Source of the DNA: Austwickia sp040006675
GTDB taxonomy: Bacteria; Actinomycetota; Actinomycetes; Actinomycetales; Dermatophilaceae
Length of the DNA: 64,000 nt
Direction: 5' to 3'
NCBI GenBank assembly: GCA_040006675.1
Contig: JBDTWM010000001.1
Location: forward strand, 1-64,000
Shown: positions 57,560 to 64,000 of the stretch, piece after piece
How the letters are laid out: each line of letters starts with the position of its first letter
How positions within the stretch are numbered: the first letter of the stretch is position 1
Notes under the pieces: model-generated
Databases searched by the model: none
What the model was told of the DNA's origin: nothing
What the model saw: the letters and a program-made list of their open reading frames with translations, nothing else
Program-made: the position numbers and the translations under genes

Positions 57560-58792
57560 TCAGCACGCGCCGGAGTTCTCGGCGCACCAGGCGTTCAGCT
57601 TGTCCACCTCGGCGTCATGCTCGGTGGTCGTCGTCGAGAAGACCGTCTCGCCCGTGGCAGGGTTCGTGGTCACGAAGAACAGCCACGGTCCGTCGGCCGG
57701 GTTCAGGGCGGCCTGGATGGATTCCCTGCCGGGGTTGCCGATCGGACCAGCGGGCAGGCCGCTGATCGCGTAGGTGTTATACGTGTTCTTCGCCTCGCGC
57801 TGCTCGGTGGTGGTCAGCACCTTGGTGCGCACCCCTGCCCCGTACGCGGAGGTCGAGTCGAGCTGCAAGGGCATGCCGTCGGCCAGCCGGTTCTCGATGA
57901 CGCGGGCCACCTTGGGGCGGTCCTCGGGGTGACGAGCCTCGGCTTCCACGAGGCTCGCGAGAGTCAGCACCCGCTGTGCCGCGTCGGCGCTCACGCCGAG
58001 CTGGCCGAGCACGACGGTCGCGCTGCTCACCATCTGCTTGATCTGGTCCTTCGGGGTGGCTGCGCGGTCGAACGTGTAGGTGTCGGGGAAGAGGTAGCCT
58101 TCGGGGTTGCCCTTCGTCGCCACCGGCAACCCGACGTCCGCGGGGTCGGACGCGGCAGCCTTCTCTACGGCCTGGTAGTCAGCCACGGATCGCCCGGAGG
58201 CCTGGGCGAGTTCGCCGTACACCTCGCTCTTCCACAACCCCTCCCGGATCGTCACCCGCACGACGTCCTTCGCCGAGTTGCCGCGCAGCGCGGACAGGGC
58301 CGCGGCGGCGGACATCTCGTGGCGCAGCGTGTACGTGCCGGGCTGGATCTCGTCGCCCTTCGTGGAGGACAGGGCATCCACGAACGCCTTCGACGTCTTC
58401 ACGACGCCCTGTTGCTCGAGGTTGTTCGCAATCGACGCGCCCGTGTCGCCGGGGTTGATGGTGATGGTCACCGGGTCCGTGCCGCCGCCGGGGTAGTCGT
58501 TGTCGGCGGTCCAGGACGCGATCACCGGGCGAAAGACCGAGTAGGCGAACAGCGCGCCGATCGCGAGGACCGCGAGCGAGACAATCGCCACGACCATGGT
58601 GCGACCGCGACGGGCGCGAGGCCGGTGGGATCCGCGAGGGTCTCGGGTGCGGTCGCGACCCTGCGAGGTGTCGGCGTCCTCGAATATCGGCTCATCCACT
58701 CGCTGGCTCATCGGCGCGGTCCTGCGGTCACGGTGCTCCCGTTCTGCGCGTCGTCTGGCGTGTCGCGCGGGCGTCGATCGCCGCACGGTCAC
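57560..58792 (-). CDS. mltG: Endolytic murein transglycosylase MltG
   Basis: This roughly 410-residue membrane enzyme cuts nascent peptidoglycan strands. It has a basic cytoplasmic N-terminus, one membrane helix (MVVAIVSLAVLAIGALFAYS), a LysM-like segment and the YceG catalytic domain with LASLVEAEARHPED (catalytic Glu) and LQLDSTSAYG. I chose GTG at 58792 because it overlaps the ruvX stop (GTGA). ATG at 58711 (MSQRVDEPIF), with AGGA 9 bases upstream, would remove 27 residues without touching any domain. Confidence 0.9.
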   Translation of the reverse strand: MTVRRSTPARHARRRAEREHRDRRTAPMSQRVDEPIFEDADTSQGRDRTRDPRGSHRPRARRGRTMVVAIVSLAVLAIGALFAYSVFRPVIASWTADNDYPGGGTDPVTITINPGDTGASIANNLEQQGVVKTSKAFVDALSSTKGDEIQPGTYTLRHEMSAAAALSALRGNSAKDVVRVTIREGLWKSEVYGELAQASGRSVADYQAVEKAAASDPADVGLPVATKGNPEGYLFPDTYTFDRAATPKDQIKQMVSSATVVLGQLGVSADAAQRVLTLASLVEAEARHPEDRPKVARVIENRLADGMPLQLDSTSAYGAGVRTKVLTTTEQREAKNTYNTYAISGLPAGPIGNPGRESIQAALNPADGPWLFFVTTNPATGETVFSTTTTEHDAEVDKLNAWCAENSGAC

Positions 58793-59310
58793 TCCGGTCC
58801 CTGCGCCGGGCTGCATTCCCACTGAGAGCAAACCGACGACCTTCGGGAGTCTATCTCGCCGCCCACAGGAAAGTCGGACGCTCGTTCAACGTCGAGAGCG
58901 AGCTGGAGGATTCGGACCGCGGCCTGCTGGTCGACGACCGCGCGGTGGCGTCGCGTGTCGACCCCGCTGGCCCGCAGGTCCGCATGGGCGGACGTCGTCG
59001 TGAAGCGTTCATCGACCAGCCGAATCTGGGCGGGCGCCACGAGAGGGGCGAGGGCGGCGGCGAAGCGTCGGGCGTCCTGCGCCGCGCGGCCCTCGCGGCC
59101 GTTCAGGGAGCGCGGCAGGCCGACGATGACCTCGATGACCCCTTCGGAGACAGCCAGGTCGGCGACGCTACGAGGCCCGCCCGGGTGCCCGGGCCGACCG
59201 CGCCGCGACACGGTCGCCAACGGTGTCGCGAGGATGCCGTCGGGGTCGCACACGGCGACCCCGACGCGGACCTGTCCCACGTCGACTCCTAGTCGTCTGC
59301 CCCGTCTCAC
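58789..59310 (-). CDS. ruvX: Putative pre-16S rRNA nuclease / Holliday junction resolvase-like RuvX (YqgF)
   Basis: This 173-residue RNase H-fold protein has the first acidic motif GVDVGQVRVGVAVCDP, the IVGLPRSLNG strand and DERFTTTSAHADL. It is thought to trim pre-16S rRNA ends. GTG at 59310 (VRRGRRLGVDVG) lies 13 bases after the alaS stop. A 25-residue C-terminal tail containing two Cys is not conserved. Open frame further upstream belongs to alaS. Confidence 0.9.
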   Translation of the reverse strand: MRRGRRLGVDVGQVRVGVAVCDPDGILATPLATVSRRGRPGHPGGPRSVADLAVSEGVIEVIVGLPRSLNGREGRAAQDARRFAAALAPLVAPAQIRLVDERFTTTSAHADLRASGVDTRRHRAVVDQQAAVRILQLALDVERASDFPVGGEIDSRRSSVCSQWECSPAQGPE

Positions 59311-59323
59311 GCGTGTCGGCCGC

Positions 59324-62023
59324 TCAGTCCGTGACGATTCGACCGACGGTGTACTCGACGGCCGCAAGCGCCTCGCCGATCTTGGACGGGTCGGATCCGC
59401 CGCCCTGCGCGAGGTCGTCCTTGCCGCCACCCCCACCTCCAAGAGTCTGCGCGGCAACCTTGACCAGCGCCCCGGCCCTGACCCGCCAGTCGCGGGCGAT
59501 CTTGTTCGTGGCGACCACCACGACCGGGCGGCCGTTGGTCGCCGAGGCCGCCGCGACCACCACGGGGCGATCCCCGCCGAGGCGGGCGCGCAGGTCGAGC
59601 GCGAGAGTGCGCAAGTCGTCGCCACCGACGCCGTCGCCGGCATCGTACGTGAGCACGGTCACACCGAACACGTCGTGGGCCGTGTCCAGCAGAGAACCCG
59701 CCTGGGCGAGAACCTGGGCCTGGCGCAACTGATGGATCTCCTTCTCCGCCTCCTTGAGACGACCGAGGAGTGAGCCGATGCGCTCGGGCAGCTCGTCGGT
59801 GCGGACCTTGAGCGCCTCGGTGAGTTGGCCGACCACGACGCTCTCGGTGGACAGGTGGTCATAGGCGTTCGCGCCGACCAGCGCCTCGACGCGACGCACT
59901 CCGGACCCGATGGAGGACTCGCCGAGCAGCTTGACGATGCCGATCTGGCCGCTGCGTTGCACGTGGGTGCCTGCACAGAGCTCGCGGGACCAGTCGCCGA
60001 CGGACACGACGCGTACGCGCTCGCCGTACTTCTCACCAAAGAGGGCCATCGCGCCCAGCGCCATCGCCTCCGGCTGGCTCATCACCTGGGCGCTGACCGG
60101 CAGGTCCTCCAGCAACTTGGCATTGACCTCGTCCTCGATCCGGCGCAACACCTCGATCGGTACGGCCCCGCCGTTGTGGAAGTCGAACCGGATCCGGCCC
60201 GGCGAGTTCTCCGATCCCGCCTGGGTGGCCGTGTCACCGAGCGCGTCCCGAATCGCCTGGTGCACCAGATGGGTGGCGGTATGGGAACGCGCGACGGCGC
60301 GACGGCGGTCCGCGTCGACGAACGACGTCCCAGGCTCGCCGAGGGCGACCTCGCCGGACGTCACCTTCGCCTTGTGCACCACCAGGCCGGTGATCGGGGA
60401 CTGCACATCGAGGACCTCGACGACGCCCCCGGGCAGCTCAATGCGACCGTGGTCGGCGAGCTGGCCACCGGCTTCGGCGTAGAAGGGGGTCACGTCCAGC
60501 ACCACTTCGACCTCATCGCCGACGCGCGCCACGGTTGCGGGCTGACCGCGAAGGAGCAGCCCCCGCACCGTGCCGGGCGTGACGATCTCGTCGTACCCGG
60601 TGAAGGTGACCGGCGCCGCGAGGGAATCGGCGACCTGCCGGTAGATGCTCGTGCCCCCGTGCCCGTGCTTCTTGGCGCGCGCGTCCGCTTTGGCCCGGTC
60701 CCGTTGCTCGGCCATCAGGCGACGGAACTCATCCTCATCGACCGACAGACCCTGCTCAGCGGCCATCTCCAAGGTGAGGTCGATCGGGAAACCGTACGTG
60801 TCGTGCAACGCGAAAGCCTGCTCGCCTCCGAGCACGCCCGAGCCGGCGGACTTGGTCCGGGCCACCGCCGTATCCAGGATCGTGATGCCGGCTGTCAGGG
60901 TGCGCCGGAAGGCGTCCTCTTCCTCGTAAGCCACCGTGCTGATCCGGCCGAAGTCGCGCCGCAGCTCCGGATAGGACTTGCACATCCGCTCCAGTGACAC
61001 CGGCAGCAGGTCCGGCAGGACGGGGTCGTTGACGCCGAGCAGACGCATCGCGCGCACGGCCCGGCGCAGCATCCGGCGCAGCACGTACCCGCGGCCCTCG
61101 TTGCCCGGTGTGACGCCGTCGCCGATCAGCATGAGCGAGCTGCGCACGTGGTCGGCGACGACGCGCAACCGAACGTCGTCGGGATGGCTCGTCGCCGAGT
61201 CCCGGCCGGAGCGTGTCCCATACTCCTTGCCCGCCAGCTCCGCGGCGCGCGCGAGCACCGGATAGACCTCGTCGATCTCGTACATGTTGTCGACGCCCTG
61301 CAGGATCGACGCCATCCGCTCCAGGCCCGCGCCGGTATCGATGTTCTTGTGCGGCAGCTCCCGCGCGATGTCGAAGTCGGCCTTCGCGCGGACCTGGGAG
61401 AGCTCGTACTGCATGAACACGAGGTTCCAGAACTCCAGGAACCGGTCCTCGTCGACTTCCGGGCCTCCGTCCGGGCCGTACTCCCGGCCGCGGTCGTAGT
61501 AGATCTCCGAGCACGGGCCGCCCGGGCCGGGCACCCCCATGTGCCAGTAGTTGTCCTGCTTACCGCGACGGACCAGACGCTGCGCGGGGATGTCCGTCAG
61601 CTCCAGCCACAGGGCGATCGCCTCGTCGTCGTCCTCGTAGACCGTGGCCCAGAGGCGCTCACCGTCCATCCCGTAGCCACCCGCGGACTGCGGGGAGGTG
61701 ACCAGCTCCCAGGCGTACTTGATCGCGTCTTCCTTGAAGTAGTCCCCGAAGGAGAAGTTTCCGTTCATCTGGAAGAACGTGCCGTGCCGGGAGGTCTTGC
61801 CGACCTCCTCGATGTCGAGGGTGCGCACGCACTTCTGCACGGACGTGGCCCGCGGGTAGGGCGGTGTCTCCTGCCCGAGGAAGTACGGCTTGAACGGCAC
61901 CATGCCCGCGTTGACGAACAGCAGGTTCGGGTCGTCATAGAGCAGCGGGGCACTCGCGACGACCGTGTGGCCCTTGTCCTCGAAGTAGCTCAGCCAGCGG
62001 CGCCTGATCTCGGCGGTTTCCAT
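59324..62023 (-). CDS. alaS: Alanyl-tRNA synthetase
   Basis: A full-length 899-residue synthetase. The aminoacylation core starts METAEIRRRWLSYFEDKGH with VNAGMVPFKPYF and the TSVQKCVRTLDIEEVGKTSRH motif. The editing domain has the zinc motif HTATHLVHQAI and ELCAGTHVQRSG. The C-terminal C-Ala domain follows. ATG at 62023 has AAGGA 9 bases upstream; the same frame runs back to 62305 without similarity. Its leader contains a strong hairpin and tandem repeats. Confidence 0.97.
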   Translation of the reverse strand: METAEIRRRWLSYFEDKGHTVVASAPLLYDDPNLLFVNAGMVPFKPYFLGQETPPYPRATSVQKCVRTLDIEEVGKTSRHGTFFQMNGNFSFGDYFKEDAIKYAWELVTSPQSAGGYGMDGERLWATVYEDDDEAIALWLELTDIPAQRLVRRGKQDNYWHMGVPGPGGPCSEIYYDRGREYGPDGGPEVDEDRFLEFWNLVFMQYELSQVRAKADFDIARELPHKNIDTGAGLERMASILQGVDNMYEIDEVYPVLARAAELAGKEYGTRSGRDSATSHPDDVRLRVVADHVRSSLMLIGDGVTPGNEGRGYVLRRMLRRAVRAMRLLGVNDPVLPDLLPVSLERMCKSYPELRRDFGRISTVAYEEEDAFRRTLTAGITILDTAVARTKSAGSGVLGGEQAFALHDTYGFPIDLTLEMAAEQGLSVDEDEFRRLMAEQRDRAKADARAKKHGHGGTSIYRQVADSLAAPVTFTGYDEIVTPGTVRGLLLRGQPATVARVGDEVEVVLDVTPFYAEAGGQLADHGRIELPGGVVEVLDVQSPITGLVVHKAKVTSGEVALGEPGTSFVDADRRRAVARSHTATHLVHQAIRDALGDTATQAGSENSPGRIRFDFHNGGAVPIEVLRRIEDEVNAKLLEDLPVSAQVMSQPEAMALGAMALFGEKYGERVRVVSVGDWSRELCAGTHVQRSGQIGIVKLLGESSIGSGVRRVEALVGANAYDHLSTESVVVGQLTEALKVRTDELPERIGSLLGRLKEAEKEIHQLRQAQVLAQAGSLLDTAHDVFGVTVLTYDAGDGVGGDDLRTLALDLRARLGGDRPVVVAAASATNGRPVVVVATNKIARDWRVRAGALVKVAAQTLGGGGGGKDDLAQGGGSDPSKIGEALAAVEYTVGRIVTD

Positions 62024-62089
62024 GAGTGCTGTCCTTGGGGTGATGGTGTGGACTCGGTACGAGCGGTGCGCCGTCGCTCTGCCACCTGT

Positions 62090-62133
62090 CGATATGGTGC
62101 CACCGTCGATGAGGTGCCACCGTGGATGTGGTG
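62090..62133. repeat. 17-bp tandem repeat in the alaS leader
   Basis: CGATATGGTGCCACCGT (62090-62106) is followed by CGATGAGGTGCCACCGT (62107-62123), two mismatches, and a third copy beginning GGATGTGGTG. On the alaS sense strand each copy reads GGTGGCACC. Confidence 0.85.
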
Positions 62134-62138
62134 TCGCG

Positions 62139-62176
62139 GGAGGTCGGGAGGTGAGGCACACCTGACCTCCAGTATG
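62139..62176 (-). promoter_or_regulatory. Hairpin and candidate -10 box at the 5' end of the alaS transcript
   Basis: GGAGGTC plus AGGTG (62139-62145, 62149-62153) pair with CACCT and GACCTCC (62159-62163, 62164-62170) around a 5-base loop, leaving a 3-base bulge. Immediately above on the minus strand is CATACT (62176-62171), like the hexamer before the riboflavin operon, so the hairpin would sit at the very start of the mRNA. Confidence 0.45.
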
Positions 62177-62495
62177 ACGCCCGCCCCCGTGTCGGCAGCT
62201 CGGCCCCACCCATCCGGCGCAGCAGACACGGCCCCGCAGAGACGGCGTCCCCGCGGGCAGACCAAGCGTCGTGCGCCAGGCATGGAAGGGCCCGAGGGTG
62301 CCCATTGGGGAGTCGGTGGAGTCTCACGTCTTCATCAAGAAGTAGTCTGTACTGAGTAAAGGCATTATGTTGATAGTAAGCCGTCTCGTGTCGGACGACC
62401 AGACGCGCATCCGTGCGACTCAGCGATGGATGCGCGGTCCCTGGCACCGCAGGGGGGCCGGACTGCCCATCGGCGTCACCCGGTGGGTTCCCGTC

Positions 62496-62522
62496 TGTCC
62501 GGGTGTGCGCAACACCCGGACA
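62496..62522 (+). promoter_or_regulatory. Perfect 11-bp hairpin just before the lipoprotein ribosome site
   Basis: TGTCCGGGTGT (62496-62506) and ACACCCGGACA (62512-62522) are exact reverse complements around GCGCA. The AAAGGAG ribosome site begins 5 bases later. No U-run follows, so it may be an mRNA control element or an operator and not a simple terminator. Confidence 0.6.
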
Positions 62523-62540
62523 CCCATAAAGGAGAATTCG

Positions 62541-64000
62541 ATGCGAGCAACAACTCGTGCGGCTGTCGTGGCCGGCCTGGCCGGGTCGGTTCTCGTGGCC
62601 AGCGCCTGTGGCGCCAGCGTCGGAGGGGCGAGCACGGGCAAGGACACCGGCGGCAAGGCCGGCGGGGAGATCACGGTGCAGGGCTGCCAACCGCAGAACA
62701 CGCTGCTGGGCGGCAACACGGGCGAGCAATGCGGCCATGACATCGTGACGCTCACGACCTCCATGCTTTTCCGCTACGACCCGGAGACGTCCCAACCGAA
62801 GAACGACCTTGCCGAGTCCGTCGAGACCACGGACAACCAGAACTTCACCGTGAAGATCAGGCAGGGCGTGACGTTCCACGACGGCTCCGCGCTGACGGCG
62901 AAGAGCTTCGTCGACGCGTGGAACTACACCGCGTACGCACCGAATAAGCAGTATCTGGCCAGCTTCATGGAGCCGATCGAGGGGTACGCCGCCCTGCAGG
63001 CCGACAAGGGCACCCCGACGTCCACGGCGATGACGGGCCTGAAGGTCGTCGACGATCACACCTTCACGATCAAGACCGCGGAACCGGTGTCGAACATGCC
63101 CCTGCGCCTCGGCTTCACGGCGTTCGCGCCGCTGCCCGACTCGTTCTTCGCCGACCCGGCCGAGGCCGCGAAAAAGCCGATCGGCGCCGGTCCGTACCAG
63201 CTGGAGGAGTACACGCCCAACCAGAGGGTCGTGCTCAAGAAGTTCAACGACTACGGCGGCGCGGCCGAGAAAGGCAACGTCGACCAGATCACGTTCCGGA
63301 TCTACAAGGACTCGGGGGCGGCGTACAACGACCTGCTCGCCAACAACCTGGACGTCACCGTCGAGATCCCCGCCGGGTCGCTGATCGACAAGACGTATGA
63401 GCAGGAGCTCGACGGCAGGTTCATCAACGGACCCTTCCCGGCCGTCCAGACGATCATGATGCCGCCGACGTCCGTCGCGCCGGAGTACGCGAAGCCGGAG
63501 CTGCGCAAGGCGATCTCGATGGCGATCGACCGCGACAAGGTGACGAAGGACCAGTTCGCCGGCACCCGCGTCCCGGCGGACGGCTGGGTCGCCCCGGGCG
63601 TCGAGGGCTTTCAGGCCGGCGCGTGCGGCGAAGACTGCCGGTACGACCCCGCGAAGGCCAAAGCCATGCTGGCCAAGGCCGGTGGCTTCAACGGCAAGCT
63701 GGCGATCGGCTACAACGCGGACGCCAGCCACAAGTCGTGGGTCGAGGCCACCTGCAACTCGATCCGGCAGGCCCTCGACGTCGACTGCATCGGGGCGCCG
63801 ACCAGCGACTTCGCCGCGTTCCGCGACGCGATCGGGAAGCACGAGCTGACGTACATGTTCCGCTCCGCGTGGACCGCGGACTACCCGCACATCGAGAACT
63901 TCCTCACCCCGCAATATTCCAAGGGCGCGGCGAGCAACGACACCGAGTACGACAATCCCGCCTTCGACGCCAAGCTGGCTGCGGCAGCCAAGGCGACCGG
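62541..64000 (+). CDS. Family 5 ABC substrate-binding lipoprotein (incomplete at the window end)
   Basis: The first 486 residues of a secreted binding protein; the 3' end lies outside the window. A signal peptide precedes the lipobox ASAC (Cys23). SBP_bac_5 segments include IRQGVTFHDGSALTAKSFVD, PIGAGPYQL and ISMAIDRDKVTKDQFAG. Cys pairs CGEDC and CNSIRQALDVDC align with those of the 48.7 kb lipoprotein, which also shares TGLKVVDDHTFTI-type wording. AAAGGAG lies 6 bases before ATG 62541. Transport genes, if linked, would be to the right of the window. The ligand is unknown. Confidence 0.9.
   Translation, partial: MRATTRAAVVAGLAGSVLVASACGASVGGASTGKDTGGKAGGEITVQGCQPQNTLLGGNTGEQCGHDIVTLTTSMLFRYDPETSQPKNDLAESVETTDNQNFTVKIRQGVTFHDGSALTAKSFVDAWNYTAYAPNKQYLASFMEPIEGYAALQADKGTPTSTAMTGLKVVDDHTFTIKTAEPVSNMPLRLGFTAFAPLPDSFFADPAEAAKKPIGAGPYQLEEYTPNQRVVLKKFNDYGGAAEKGNVDQITFRIYKDSGAAYNDLLANNLDVTVEIPAGSLIDKTYEQELDGRFINGPFPAVQTIMMPPTSVAPEYAKPELRKAISMAIDRDKVTKDQFAGTRVPADGWVAPGVEGFQAGACGEDCRYDPAKAKAMLAKAGGFNGKLAIGYNADASHKSWVEATCNSIRQALDVDCIGAPTSDFAAFRDAIGKHELTYMFRSAWTADYPHIENFLTPQYSKGAASNDTEYDNPAFDAKLAAAAKAT

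Noticed and set aside
62090..62133. T-box riboswitch for alaS
   Set aside because: Only the GGTGGCACC core is similar. The specifier stem is not seen and UGGC does not match the tRNA-Ala discriminator; reported as a structured leader instead.

Overview
This window is chromosomal DNA from a high-GC actinobacterium, probably order Micrococcales and perhaps the Dermatophilaceae or Intrasporangiaceae neighbourhood (inferred from gene order and protein style, not from a database search). The evidence is the very high GC outside a few patches, many GTG starts, stop/start overlaps (ATGA, GTGA, TGATG) along the operons, and actinobacterial hallmark genes: mIHF beside gmk-rpoZ-coaBC, a helicase-dead PriA, type 2 PyrF and class 1B PyrD/PyrK. 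Nothing looks like a phage, plasmid, insertion sequence, CRISPR array, rRNA or tRNA gene.

Layout. 0-8.3 kb is an exopolysaccharide/glycan block: a single-chain nucleotide-sugar dehydratase plus aminotransferase, a low-molecular-weight tyrosine phosphatase, a Wzz/tyrosine-kinase protein and a YfhO-type membrane protein. 8.2-13.6 kb holds a small DUF2249 gene and a riboflavin operon (FMN riboswitch, ribD, ribE, ribBA, ribH and a PnuC/RibM-type transporter). 13.7-21.0 kb is mixed: a TipA-like MerR regulator, fumC, a PEP-synthase/rifampin-phosphotransferase-like protein, and TfoX-N, DinB and DUF6157 proteins. 21.1-30.9 kb is housekeeping on the minus strand: a PfkB kinase coupled to rpe, then rsmB-fmt-def, an MFS transporter, priA and metK.

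31.0-45.6 kb contains two DUF202 genes, coaBC-rpoZ-gmk-mihF, and a complete pyrimidine operon pyrR-pyrB-pyrC-carA-carB-pyrK-pyrD-pyrF that ends in a chorismate mutase gene. A PyrR-type RNA hairpin lies just before the pyrR ribosome binding site. 45.8-50.5 kb has pgi, nusB, efp and an orphan peptide-type binding lipoprotein. 50.6-62.0 kb is the shikimate/alaS block (alaS-ruvX-mltG-aroE and aroC-aroK-aroB). Between aroE and aroC it is interrupted by about 3 kb with lower-GC redox genes (OsmC, a flavin reductase, a quinone reductase). The window ends inside a second binding lipoprotein, a paralogue of the first.

Most of the window is well-known actinobacterial core genome. The more unusual points are the dehydratase-aminotransferase fusion, the membrane tail on the PEP-synthase-like protein, the 142-residue acidic extension of PyrD, a leaderless-looking TipA-type gene whose promoter overlaps the fumC stop codon, structured leaders before aroC, alaS and the second lipoprotein, recurrent exact 15-bp tandem duplications, and the paralogous lipoproteins bracketing the aro block. 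I found no clear sign of an undescribed defence or mobile system.
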